Part shown: positions 31,530 through 43,139 of the stretch, one piece after another | Layout of the letters: every line of letters begins with the position of its first letter | How positions within the stretch are numbered: position 1 is the first letter of the stretch | DNA from: Heterobilharzia americana | Lineage: Eukaryota > Platyhelminthes > Trematoda > Strigeidida > Schistosomatidae | Direction of reading: 5' to 3' | DNA length: 64,000 bases | Assembly (NCBI GenBank): GCA_944470555.2 | Contig: OX104134.1 | Span: forward strand, 110,726,701-110,790,700 | The notes under the pieces: generated by a model | What the model was told of the DNA's origin: nothing | The model's input: only the letters and a program-made list of their open reading frames with translations | The model's database searches: none | Position numbers and translations under genes: made by a program

Positions 31530-32530
31530 AGCAACTCAAGGAGAAAACTGGCTGACAAAATCACCGCAGAACCTTGCACGCATGTGCATCGGTCCAAGTT
31601 GCCGCAATTCACCAGTAGTACACAAAGAATAGGTGGGTAGAAACAAAGTGAAATCAAAGTACACAAAGATGTGCGAGCGTATGAACAATTTGACAATAAA
31701 AGTTAGTGTGAGTATTCAAGCTTTGGAAGATGTCAAAGAGTGAATATATCTGCGCCATTGTGACCGATTTTCAGCCGTGTAACTGAGTTTCCTGAACCAC
31801 TGATTCCTTTCATTTCTAGGACCCCAACCAGCAGTCTATATTGCCCGACACGACTCAGGCCAACAGTAAGAGATTTCATCGACTGGTATCAGGTCTTAGT
31901 CTATCCACCCTGAACCCTCTTCCAACCTAACCCAACTTCCCCTAGCATGACACGTCGAAGTGGACGATGGTTCAGCATGGAGAGTACATGTTCAAGCCAT
32001 CTAAGTCGACGAAGGTTCACGACCTCATCAATCGACTTGGCTGTCTTGCTTATTTCTCTTCGTCTAACCTCAATATTTCCCACACGGTGATTCCACCAAA
32101 CGCAAGCAGTGGTACGAAGACATCTGTGGTCGAAACCTTGTAATCGCTTCATGTCTACCTTTAACGGCTAGGTCTCCCAGCCATATAACAGGACAGAACA
32201 GACTGCAGCGCGATATGCTAGTCCCTTGATAGATAGATATCTCGCCAGTCGGCGCCACAGGTGACAAGTTTGCAAGTGCTAAGCGGGTCTTCTGTGTCCT
32301 AGTTGAGATGGCGTCAGCAACCAGCTCGTTCGGTGGGCTGATGCAACTTCCCAAGTAAGTGAAGTGGTCAATACATTCCATCACTTCACTCCCCATCATC
32401 AAACTGGGAGTACTTGCAAAAGACCAGTCATGTAGCATCATCTTATACCTGAGAGGTGCGAAGCGCATGCCAGCATGTTCAGATTTCTGCTCAGTGATTT
32501 CGGAAGACCGTGTATTTTGATATTGTCTTC
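31530..32530 (-). pseudogene. RTE-1 fragment, C-terminal half and 3' tail
   Basis: Minus frames 32468-32070 ('MIGSEV'-like block 'MMGSEVMECIDHFTYLGSCIS') and 32152-31901 ('GFDHRCLRTTACVWWNHRV', 'LRRLRWLEHVLSM') encode the RTE-1 C-terminal domain. The 3' tail follows at 31530-31760. Several stops and frame changes are present. Confidence 0.75.
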
Positions 32531-32619
32531 ACCTTAAAGGACAACACCGTCTGCATACTCTAAGCTCATCAGGTGACCTTCAGGGAGTAGGTTTATTTCT
32601 GTGAAGGAGAGATAAATCC

Positions 32620-33480
32620 ACTACAAAATTCTCGATAACGTTTACAATGAAGATAAGTTATTGCTGTATCTGCACCGCAGATGTCGATTCTCAGCCATAT
32701 TGCCTAGAGTTTCTGGTCACTGATTTCACTTGTCATACCAACCTCGGCCGAGAATTTTGCATTATTCTAGACGGCGTAAACCAGCAGTCAGAGACTGCAT
32801 GGATTGACGTCTATATTTCTGTCTTGCCTATATCCAGACTAAATCTGCTTCAGCTAATAATGTGACGGAGTAGGTGGTGACTAGGTATGGGCGACCCATG
32901 TCCCAGTCACCTGAATCAAAGAAGACTCACGAGCTCATCAACTGTCTTTCTTCTGCCCGAAACTCTACAGTTAATTTACATGTTACTGCAGTGACACCAA
33001 GACATGCGGCTTGTGATACGAAGACAACGGTAGTCAAACAGCTGAAGCTTTTTTTCTTGTGTCCTCTACCCTAAGTGACTGTTTCATAGTGATATTGTAG
33101 AACGGAATGAACTGCAGCGTAGTACTCTAGGTCTTTGATAGTCAGTAGTATATCACCCAAACACCATAGATGCCGTAAGTTGACTCAAATCGATTTCATC
33201 GATCACTAACCGCCTATTGCAGATCTGACTTCCTAAGTAAATGAAGTAGTAAGTCTATTTATCCACTTCATTCTCTGTTGTTAGACGAGACGCCAACACA
33301 GACCGGTCAGTCTTGAAGCAAGAGTTCACGTTTAGGTGGTGGGAAATGCATCCTAAACAGACCCAGAATGGCACTCAAGATGTTGAGAAAACTAATCGTA
33401 TCGACATCACCTAACGAGACTGCCATCTGCGTACTCCAAGTCTGTTCAAGAGTCAGCCTTCTATGACGTCAGTCGTGGTA
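32620..33480 (-). pseudogene. RTE-1 fragment, strongly decayed
   Basis: A second minus-strand copy of the same C-terminal and palm regions is recognisable by 'acctaagtaaatgaagtag'-type text (33220) and the 'gcgtactccaag' segment (33430) that corresponds to the YADD region. No frame is open. Confidence 0.55.
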
Positions 33481-33939
33481 GTCAGACAAGAAGAGAGACT
33501 TGCATCAGCATTTTTATAACAAAATTTATTTAGAATAAAGAAAGTGAACATACTTGGCTGGCGTCATCAAAGTGCAAAACTCGTCTAATACATCACCGTA
33601 AGTTCTAGCCTACCTTTGCACGTTGGAGTCCAAGGGTTTCAGGGGATTTGCTCATCTATGACACCTTTCAGTGAGAAATACTAATACGAGACCTTTTAGT
33701 GCTTGCATGAACGTTTGGGAAATGCACTAGTTTTTTGTTTAGGTGATATTTCATATATATATATGTGTGTGAACTGTTTCTACAGGCTGGAGGTAGTACC
33801 AGGTTTCTCCATCATCAATAATGTCTCATGCATATAATTGTCTACCGTGATCCTCAGTGAAAGAAGCCTTCGCGTTCTCGCCATTGAGCTACACTCTGAA
33901 CGCTTTTGGGGGTTTTGGTTTCTCTGTGTTAATTTAGGT

Positions 33940-34568
33940 CCAGACATTAGTTGACTAAGAGTTTTCGCAATGACTGCATCAGTGGTGTGGCTTTAGCAAA
34001 AGAGAGAGAACGACTCACTATTATACAATGCTCGAAAATTGTTCAGATTTATTAAGCGAGCTGCTGTGAAGATGATGGTTAGTGGGACCACCACTGAAAA
34101 AGATGTGACCCCGAGAGGCTCAGTACAAGTGGATAAAATGTTGGATGGCACACTTTGAAACACAATCTGACTGGCCTATGACCACACTTCATTTACCTGG
34201 TATCAAGTCCGAAGCTGAATAAGACAGGTATCGGTCCTTCAACTCTCCTTGAAGTTAAAAAGGCTGCTTTAAACCTTCAACGATGCAAAGCAGCCATACC
34301 TAATGAATTGCCACTGGAAGTTTTCAAGGAAAAAGACAAAGCTACTGCATAGGGCAATGGATATACAGGGTACTTTATAGGAATCAGAATTAGTCCTGTC
34401 TGACTGGTTTAGATAACTGATCAATGCAGTTTATAAGTTGGGAACCGGTGTGACAATCCTAGGGTGCATTGGTATCCGACGCCTAACTGAGTTTCGGGGA
34501 CAACAAACTTGGAAAAGGTAGGTTTCTGATCTGGACAGGGGCACATCGATCAGATTTACGGTAAAATC
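33940..34568 (+). pseudogene. RTE-1 fragment, linker to reverse transcriptase
   Basis: Plus-strand text follows the RTE-1 order from the linker through 'LRRCKAA..ELPLEVFKE'-like sequence (34270-34330) to 'IRRLTEFRGQQTWK' (about 34470-34520). It is cut by the N run at the point where the reverse transcriptase palm should begin. Confidence 0.65.
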
Positions 34569-34973
34569 NNNNNNNNNNNNNNNNNNNNNNNNNNNNNNNN
34601 NNNNNNNNNNNNNNNNNNNNNNNNNNNNNNNNNNNNNNNNNNNNNNNNNNNNNNNNNNNNNNNNNNNNNNNNNNNNNNNNNNNNNNNNNNNNNNNNNNNN
34701 NNNNNNNNNNNNNNNNNNNNNNNNNNNNNNNNNNNNNNNNNNNNNNNNNNNNNNNNNNNNNNNNNNNNNNNNNNNNNNNNNNNNNNNNNNNNNNNNNNNN
34801 NNNNNNNNNNNNNNNNNNNNNNNNNNNNNNNNNNNNNNNNNNNNNNNNNNNNNNNNNNNNNNNNNNNNNNNNNNNNNNNNNNNNNNNNNNNNNNNNNNNN
34901 NNNNNNNNNNNNNNNNNNNNNNNNNNNNNNNNNNNNNNNNNNNNNNNNNNNNNNNNNNNNNNNNNNNNNNNNN
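34569..34973. other. Assembly gap
   Basis: A run of exactly 405 N. The open frames reported across it on the minus strand are artefacts. Confidence 1.
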
Positions 34974-35215
34974 GACACAGAATCAATGTAGAACCTCACA
35001 GAAGTGCATCGGTCCAAAACGGCCACATCTCATGACAGCATCCAAGGAAAAAGGGACATTGGATTAGATGAAAGTGTATGACAAGAAGGAGAATTAAGGG
35101 TAAGTGATACATTTCGGCTGTCACGTCTTCTGAGCTGCGTGGTGTAATTACGAAGCCTTCATGTCTTTTCAAGTTAGTTAGTTTTCCTGGTTGTTGTGCT
35201 ACTGCCATTTCTCTG
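34974..35215 (-). mobile_element. RTE-1 3' tail fragment
   Basis: The text after the gap ('tagaacctcacagaagtgcatcggtcc') matches the reverse complement of the RTE-1 3' tail at 31570 and 54575. It is on the opposite strand from the RTE-1 sequence left of the gap, so a junction lies inside the gap. Confidence 0.55.
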
Positions 35216-35379
35216 CTTAACCTCGTAGTTGCTTGTCATTTTTTCTTATTAGTCGATAGATTGGGTCTGTCTATACGTCTGTCAACTATCGACTGACCAG
35301 AGTGGCAAGCTTCTAGGAATCCTGACATTCTGTGTTTCCTTTGTCCGAGATTTCTACATTTTCAAAACTAAATTTATGT

Positions 35380-36130
35380 TCATAGCTTTCTACATACATT
35401 GATATCAGAGACGAAATTTCGTAACGTTTGCCAGCTAATGTTGACATAGACGAAGGCGAACAGGTCGAACACTAGTCCAATGCACTGCTGATTGTAGTTG
35501 ATTACGTAAGTGATATTTAGTTTGTTTCTTGGTCTCAATATGAATTGAAGAGACTTTATCGGTTTGTAAGCCACATCAATTCTAAATGGTCTCAGTAGCG
35601 TCGTCGTGATCTCTGATGTGTTCTTCATCTATATGGTAGGATGGTCCGTTCGCTGATTCCCGTGCATGACTTTGTAGTTGAGTTGGATAGGCATCCTCTT
35701 ATGAAGTTGCATTGATAACCATTCTCTTTTAGGATAGACGTTAAGTGATCACCTTCGTTACTTCATGACGTTTTTGCACTGCTGTGTGTTCCTGCTCTTT
35801 TAAATAGTCTCCATGCAACTACTTTTGTGTGTTTTTGTTACTGTAGTTGAGGGTTCGATCAGTCGACTTTCTGTATACTTGGGTTTCCGATTTCCCCGGA
35901 TTGGTTCTACTAACTGAAATATTCAGGAATGACAGCTGGTTGTTTGACTCCATTGTAAATTTGTTGTCGTTGGAAATGTTGACCAAACTGTAAGTATTTT
36001 CTAGTTCATCCTTTTCAATGATAACAAAACGATTGCCCACGTAGCGGATCCAAATTTTCGAGTTTTGGAAAAGAGACTATTCTTTGTGTAGTCTGACTAT
36101 GCCCTGAAACTCGGAAAAATAACTCCATCC
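35380..36130 (-). pseudogene. Penelope-like element fragment (RT end and GIY-YIG region)
   Basis: The minus frame 36040-35819 reads 'MGNRFVIIEKDELENTYSLV' and 'LSFLNISVSRTNPGKSETQV', which matches the Penelope-like reverse transcriptase after its catalytic box. That box, normally YVDD, reads YVGN here (about 36040-36030). The frame 35628-35380 carries 'PFRIDVAYKPIKSLQFILRP' and 'NITYVINYNQQCIG', the lead into a GIY-YIG endonuclease domain. Both the catalytic residues and the frame are lost. Confidence 0.7.
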
Positions 36131-36269
36131 TATCTCATTCGCTATTTCGTTAACATTCACCCTGCTTTGATAAGCTTTTTTAGGGCGGCCTACTCATCAG
36201 ACTTTTGAATAGGGCAAGTCTCAAGTGGTTGATAACATGCTCGTCGTTGAGAAAATCATCAAACTTCTT

Positions 36270-37283
36270 GATCGAGTCTTCGTTGTCCCGACCGGAGCTT
36301 CCCCATTGAAGTGGTGGTCGGGCTTGCGTATCACAACTACCCAGCAAGCTACACTAGGTAGGATCTTTGTTCTTTCCAGGTCCTGCCATACCAGAAAAGT
36401 CTGTTGGATAGTGATTAGACGCAAAGCAATCACCATTATACTGTAAATTACTATGGTATGCGGGGACTGAGGGTGAAGTCGTACTACTGTTTGGATGGGG
36501 TTTTACAGCAATAAGGTGTCTGGCGCGGACCATCAGTACAATGTTGATGCTGCCTTCCTTATAGGGAACGAGAGAAATAGGGACGTTCAGGGCAAGTAAA
36601 AGCACACTCCTCACTAGAAGTGTAAGACTTGGGCACTGTGGTAGGATGTAATTCTATATTAGATTTAATTATTTGATATATAGCACACACAGCTATGCAA
36701 TACTATTCGCTAGATGACGTTTCGAGCATAAATTACTGCCCATAGTCGTAATGCGTTTTCCTCCCAGTGTTAGAACCAACAATCTTCGTAGGCTGTGTGA
36801 CAGACATCAAGCGGATGTCCGATGAACTCTGAGGTTACACAATGTTTTCTTTTAGGAGTCCTGCAGTAACAACTATGAAAGGCTGTTAATTTTGCTACTG
36901 AAAGCAAATCGTTCAGATATAATCATAATGGGTGACTTAAGTCATCCGATACAGTGGATCTTGAGGGTGAAGCTCCTCGGTCTAGAGAGATGACCATCAA
37001 CTAGTGGGTCACGGGTTCGAACCTCCATCCAATGAGGTTTAGACAAACAGGTAGTATCACTAGTCCTCACACAACAGATGTGGCTCCTTGCCTACTGCAA
37101 TGATGTGCACAGCGTGGCTGAATGCGTTTCTCTCGGGTCTGAAAAGAACCAGGACAACAGTGCGTCTACCACTTATTTACGCTCCACTAGGTTATGGGAC
37201 GCAGGCATACATAGCGACGCCTGACACTATATTTCTCGATCTGAAGGTAGCATTGCAATGCGTTGAGCGAAAGGTTTTATGAG
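36270..37283 (+). pseudogene. RTE-1B, 5' region and endonuclease/RT fragments
   Basis: The RTE-1-associated 5' region (36270-36850) is followed by endonuclease text ('ctactgaaagcaaatcgttcag', 36896), an unrelated insert near 36950-37080, and RT sequence up to 'LKVALQCVERKVL' (about 37243-37281). All frames are broken. Confidence 0.6.
36958..37030 (+). repeat. tRNA-like SINE remnant
   Basis: The sequence 'cacgggttcgaacctcc' (37010) is a good tRNA B box, with a weak A-box-like stretch about 40 bp upstream (36972). It interrupts RTE-1B. No cloverleaf could be folded by eye, so a SINE remnant is likelier than a working tRNA gene. Confidence 0.35.
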
Positions 37284-37688
37284 GAGTAAGGACAGTACTC
37301 TGTTGAGGGCTTTGCACTCAAAGACCCATGAGTAGTGTGCTAGGGTTTGTGGTGAGTTGTTTACTTCGAATGGTATCCGTCAAGGGCGTCCAGTTTCCCT
37401 ATTCTTATTCAACCTTATCATAGGCGTAATTACGAAGGCCTCGCTCTTGTCATCTGGGGTTAACGGGAACGAGATTTTATCGCTGAAGAATCCTTAGTAG
37501 ATTTACAGAAAACAGACGACATAGTCATATTGGGTGGAGATGCTGACAGCAGAGTCTTCTGGACACCACTGAGTGTCAATTTGATGGTGTTTGAGATGCG
37601 TTTTTCACCACCTAAATGTAATTTTTCGCTCTAGAACTAGTCTTCAGTGGTGCAGTGTCTTATAAGAGAATAAAAAGGACTGATCGCG
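37284..37688 (+). repeat. 405-bp perfect repeat within RTE-1B
   Basis: Every base of this block is repeated at 44580-44984, in the same orientation, 7.3 kb away. It covers the RTE-1 reverse transcriptase palm and carries the same stop codons and the same damaged catalytic box in both places. Confidence 0.9.
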
Positions 37689-37990
37689 ATGTATCGATAC
37701 GTTATTTTCCTCTTAATCATTATGCTGAGTTTTGAGTATTATCTCATTCATCTTTATCCTATCGTGATGAATTCCTATTATTTTGGCTGGTTTCTTTTTC
37801 ATTTCTTTATATTTCACTTTAGTGGATTCTCGTTTGATACGGTGATGTGTGGAAACTTAGATCGTCATACAGTAGTACCGCGGCCTATGCCGATATTGTC
37901 TATCTGTGACATATCTCTGTTGAATGGCTCAAAGCAATACAGGCAAACCAGGAGTTTAGTCAGTGTTGAGTAGCTGATTCAGGCATGAAA
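37689..37990 (+). mobile_element. RTE-1B 3' tail
   Basis: T-rich 3' tail with 'acttagatcgtcatacagtagtac' (37855), as in other RTE-1 copies. The C-terminal domain is missing between 37688 and here. Confidence 0.55.
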
Positions 37991-39049
37991 ATCCGATGGA
38001 TGTTTGGTAATCTTAACTGTTTTATAATGATTCATAAATTGTATGCGGGCTGTGACACCGCCCGGATGCCCACACCTATTAATATTTCTCGCGATACGTT
38101 GAAATTTTTGTGAAAATTATTTTATTTTTACTCGTATAATACTACCAGGGGTTTTAGGAACTTTATTCAGTTCCTAAAAATGTTTTCATGTTAGGCTTGA
38201 TCGGATCTAATGCTTCGCTGACTAATGATTATAAAATGAACATATAGGAAATATAAAGCCCTAGGTAAAAAAATATACCACGAATCTTACAAGATCTCTC
38301 AATGGAATCAAATGATTGCCCTAAATCGAACTTAATAGCTTGACGACTGTTATCTGCACTTATGGAATGTGATTTGCACTGGCGAAGTACTTTTACAAGT
38401 GCTTTACAAGATCACTAACTTTTGTTTGCAAACCAATGATCGACCTGAACTTGACCCATTTGAGTAGTTATGATTGGACTAGTGGCGTGCCGGGTAAGGT
38501 CAGTCTTCTTTATCAAGCCAGTCTAACTCATCTTTGGCAGCGTTGTTACTTTAGCTTGAGGTTAACAGTTCAAGAGTGAGACATCGGTGCAGAGTTTATT
38601 TCTAGACTGAAAACGTCCGATGACAGTGTGGTTGTTAACTGTGGGTTCGCAACTCGTGACAGTACCACAAATATAACTATGATTTCGTAAATCGATGTGT
38701 AATAAGCGATACCTTAAAGTAGAGAAAACTTGTCAGCTTTCTGTTATTTATTTAGAACACAGGTTGGTTGGCACTTCTTACACCGTGGGAATCGTTTCTG
38801 CAAGATGACAGTAAAACTAAAGTCTCTCAAAGACCGTGTGCATGATCACGCACTAGGCAATAAGCCACACTTCTTGTGTGAAGGCTAATAACATTGATCG
38901 ACTGCACAAACCTCGGTAAGTGAAGCGGCTTCTGAACCCATGTCTCACTGGTCGAAAGTCTACCTCCAAGATACCTGGAAAAATAGATAAAATTTGTTTG
39001 AGGTCAATATTACATGGCATTTTGAAGATTGTGACTTGACTGCGCTAAC
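37991..39049. other. No recognised feature
   Basis: AT-rich sequence with only short frames. No repeat shared with other parts of the window was noticed. Confidence 0.4.
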
Positions 39050-39400
39050 GTCGGTGTAGAAAAACCTACATCACTGGCACCGAAATGCAGCAGTGCTATG
39101 AGGAGTGTGGTATTTTGGGAACCGACCTTTTCTAATCCCACCATTTCTTATAACGAAAGCAGCATCAACATGGAATGTCGGTCATCCATCGTGAATACCT
39201 AACTCTCTCACCCCATCCCACCAACAGCACGACTTCGCTCTCAGACCCCTGTCACAGCGTAGCAATTTACACTATAACATTACTTTCTGACTCACCACTG
39301 CTCAACAAACTTTCCTGGTTTATGAGTTGCTCAAGTAACAAGTGTTTCAGCCAGGATAACTTGATGGGTCATTGTAATTTGCAAGCCTAATGATACAACG
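39050..39400 (-). repeat. RTE-1-associated 5' region, minus copy
   Basis: The reverse complement matches the unit at 36300-36600 and 39780-40030 ('cgacttcgctctcagacccc' at 39230 against the shared 'ctgagggtgaagtcg'). Confidence 0.5.
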
Positions 39401-39749
39401 ACTTAGGCAGACTTGATCAGATTGACGTATCTATCCGGCATCCATTTCATTGAGAGTCCTATTCATTGACGGAGTCAAATGTTGCATTTAGGTCATAAGT
39501 TCAAACTTTACATTCGTATTTATAATAATTCGAAAGGAATAACAGTCTACTGGTAATCAGTAGAATTTGTTTTAAATAATTAAAAAAAGATTCTGCAGCT
39601 ATTGTAATGAAATGATCGAAAAAGCCATTATCTTCCTGAAAGCGCTTTTTTGTGCGCAACGGAAATTTTTGTTGAATTGATCAGAAAGTTTTGTAGCTCA
39701 GGATGGAGATGATGCTGGTCTGTTGTTTTCTGAGATTCGATATTTGACG

Positions 39750-41570
39750 GATAGCTGCTAGCTTGACGTGGTGGTCGGGTTGCATATCACAACAACCCAA
39801 CGAACTATGCTGGTGGAACGCTTGCTCCCTCGGGGTTTACCATGCCAGAAAGGTCTGTTGGATAGTGGTAGGCAGTTACCGTTTTAGTGTGAGCTACTAC
39901 ACCATAATGTGAGTCTGAGAAAAAAGTACTGCTGCCAGTTGGATGAAGTATGATATCAGTAAGGCGTTGCCCTTGGATGACCAGCAATGCCACACTTGTG
40001 CTGCCCCAAAATAGCACTCGCGTCTCCTAACGGCGTGCCGATGCCTGCGAAATGGATTCATAGACGGATTCAAAAGAAAAAGCCAAAATCTCAAACTTTC
40101 AAAAACGCCGTGTGTAATCGGCCTCAAACGAATGTCTCATGAGCTCTGCGGTCTCTCACTATCACTTCTTTTACAGGTACTTCAAGAAGTAGCCTGTAGC
40201 AATGTGGGCAGCCAAGAAGTGTTAACCCCGTACTCTTCCAGTACTATTCGAGATCCAGTCAAATATGAACTAACCTTCTAAACCCTGTCGCCTCCTTTGT
40301 CTTCTACTTCTAATACTAATATTAGGCCCCTTACATCTTACCTAACCTCTCACTCTGCGACCATTGTTAACGATCAAAGTCCATTCCTATTCTCCTAAGA
40401 TCCCACCATCAATTTCATCTAGAAGCTCTCAACGTCCAAACTCTATTAAAAATCAAACAGCAAGCATAGTCTCGCCAAAACTAAGATTTCTAGCCATTGA
40501 TGTACGCTACGTCTCTAAGACACGTATACAGGACCCAAATGTAGTTATTCACTTTGACCTCATCTGGTCATAGTAGTGAATCTTCAAAATTCACCTTAGG
40601 AGTATCCTGGAGATCGAATAGCTAGCTCTCGTGAGCTCACTGGTGTAGGCATTGGCGTTAGGTTGTACAGTGGGAAGTTCACTTCTCTAATGGACAACAG
40701 CCATGATATTAAGTCTGCTGTGAAAACAACGGTAAAGACAGTTAGCAACCTACACCAAAGTGTTAGCGAACGTCAATGGATTTCTGCAACTCCGTCAGAA
40801 CTAATTGATGCAAGACTCATTTCAGCTGGCTCTGACCACGATGAAGAGAAAAAGGAACCTTAGCATAAGTTGACCAACAGTCTTCGCATCGTCCACAGGC
40901 AGTAGTGGATGACGAAAGCGAGATACACGGATAAGGCATCAGAGTTGGACTACATGTTGCTATTGTTTATGTCTATAGCGGATCCCGGCACGAAGAAGAT
41001 GAGTGAAACCATCCGCGCAAAGGATAGGACGGTGAATAACGTCCTCGGACAGGTGGCTAAAGCGTTGGACAGAATACTTTGAAGCACATTTCAACTGGTC
41101 GACAGCAACACTTCAGTTGCCTGATAGCCTGAACCTGAACGGACGTAGATGTTGATCCTCCAGCTCTCTTTGAAGTTGAGGAGGCTGTATCGAACTTAAA
41201 ACGATGCAAAGTAGCAGGACTGACAGTTTACTCTCTGCAGTTTTCAAGGATGGATGTGGGGAATTGATTTATGTGACAGGTACTAATTAGTGATTGGAAC
41301 TAAAAGGTGGTCTTGTCAGATTGGTCTACTACACTGATCATTTCAGTCTATACCGAGGGAGGGAAATCTTCCTGTGACAACCATAGGCAAACCAATTTGT
41401 TTAATATCATGTCCGAAATCCTGGTATCCATAGTTATCGGGCGCCTAGCTGGCTTTCGAGAACAACAAACTGCAGAAAATCAGTCGGGTTCGAGACCTGC
41501 GCAAGAGTGCCTCGACCATCTTTTCACCCTTCGACAAATCCTATAACACGGTCGTACTTACAGGCGGCTG
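39750..41570 (+). pseudogene. RTE-1C, decayed
   Basis: The 5' region (39750-40300) is followed by endonuclease text 'KTRIQDPNVVIH' (about 40515-40550), a large internal deletion, the linker (40690-40900, 'QWISATPSELIDARLISAGS'), and reverse transcriptase up to 'FREQQTAENQSGSRPAQECLDHLF' (about 41455-41525). It shares the derived text 'tcagagttggactacat' with the minus-strand copy at 48600-48830. Confidence 0.65.
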
Positions 41571-42585
41571 ACATCTATCTATATTTCTTGACCTGAGGGT
41601 GGGACTCAAATCTGTCGATGGATAGGTGTTTGGACATTGACTAACTATGGAGGGGAGACCAAGTTATTTTGTTAATAAAAGCTGTCTGTTTGAACCAACG
41701 CAGCCATGGAGGGTAATCATCTTATCTCGCGGCAAGTAGAGATGTCTGCTGTCACCGCTGCTATTTAATTGCACCAAATGTATTAGTGGACATAAACGGG
41801 GTGTACATCTCACTTCACAGTGATTAAACTAGTTCGTGTGTGGTATCTGGTTGAATGATAGTCCGTAGGTGATGTGAAATGTGCAAACTGTCTGACACAA
41901 TAGAATGCACTGGTTATAGACGTCTGATAGCATGGCTAAAACTTGGTTGCATCTTTTACTATCTTCTGACACGGACATTTCCATATGCACTGGCTTTTAA
42001 ATTCCGTTTCCTCCCAGTCGACTTTTCTAATGCAAGATCAAACGACCGGTGCAAGTCACTATGACGACATGCATATGACATATCCAAGCCGCCGAAGCTG
42101 GTGTTTCGAGTTTACTTTTATCCAATGAATGCTAATCTCTATCACGCCCGAACACACCGCCTCACGTCAGAATCACTCAAATGTTTTCCCAACTAAATGG
42201 GAGGGTTCTCGCGGAAGATGGAGCTATCAAAATCACAGCGTCTTCAGGCCTGAAGTCGGATAGGATAGGCTTTCACAGAGCCACGACAGAATTGCCTGCA
42301 CTGAGACGTCGCACACCTCACTTTCCACTGTAAGGTTGACGTCATAGCGGTAGAAAAGGTGGTTCAGATTAGGGTATGCCCCTGACTTTCGATACGCGGT
42401 TGGAAATCTCATCAGGACTCGTGCAACTGCGAAGGCAAACAAAATGTGACAAATTCCAGCGATTCACCAGCAGTCATTAATGCAGATACAGGCTGCCGCA
42501 AGCTCTGTAGAAGCACTCTGCGAAGGAAATAACGTGCTTGGGGACATTGGTCAGTAATCGATTGAGTACGATTTGAGTAGTATAC
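41571..42585. mobile_element. Decayed retroelement DNA, family uncertain
   Basis: The sequence continues with reverse-transcriptase-like text on the plus strand near 41575-41800 and a minus-strand tract near 42240-42580, but no motif is clear enough to assign. Confidence 0.3.
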
Positions 42586-42589
42586 TTGC

Positions 42590-42975
42590 TGTCGCACAGT
42601 CAAAAGGGTATCGTTGGCATAGTGGAAGTGGGGAGTCTTTCGATTGATAACATGCATACGTCGACTTCATGCACCTTCATCTGGGCTGTTTCTAAAATGT
42701 GATCATTGGTGGAGTTGAACAAGAAAGGTGGAATCAAGCATCCGTGCTTAACCTCACTGTCGGCTTGAAACAATGAGGAAAGGTGTACAGATGCTCTGTC
42801 GCTGCCTGGTGCATTAAAGTGTAGGGCTTTTAAGGTGGAATCAAACCTTCCTGGTATATCCCCCACTAACAATTCCAAAGTCTTGACAGCTCTAATATCG
42901 AGGAATACGCACAGCTCTGTTCTGTGGCATGTGTGTGTTCGAACATCTTGTGGAGGTTGAACACGCGACCCATCC
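42590..42975 (-). pseudogene. Third RTE-like family, reverse transcriptase fragment
   Basis: The minus frame 42977-42600 reads 'VFLDIRAVKTLELLVGDIPG', 'ALHFNAPGSDRASVHLSSLF' and 'VKHGCLIPPFLFNSTNDHIL', which parallels the 'LDIRKAFDSVDR', 'GVRQGCPISPFLFNFAIDDIL' blocks of another trematode endonuclease-reverse transcriptase family distinct from RTE-1 and RTE-2. The Asp of the first block is already lost. Confidence 0.55.
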
Positions 42976-43139
42976 ATCTAGGACCTGTAGGAAACCCAAC
43001 AGTCTTTCTGCGAGTGTGTGTTTATGCTTTTTGCTGGGCCCGTTAAGTGTGACACCTACCAGCACTTTAGACACCACTGGTAACGAACTGATATCCCGGA
43101 TAACTGTCGCAAACTATGTAGGCCCTCATGGAAACTGGG

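Noticed and set aside
34483..35026. Long minus-strand open frames of 156 and 167 codons
   Set aside because: They consist almost wholly of the N run and are artefacts.
36958..37030. Functional tRNA gene
   Set aside because: Only the B box is convincing; the A box is weak and no acceptor stem could be paired by eye.
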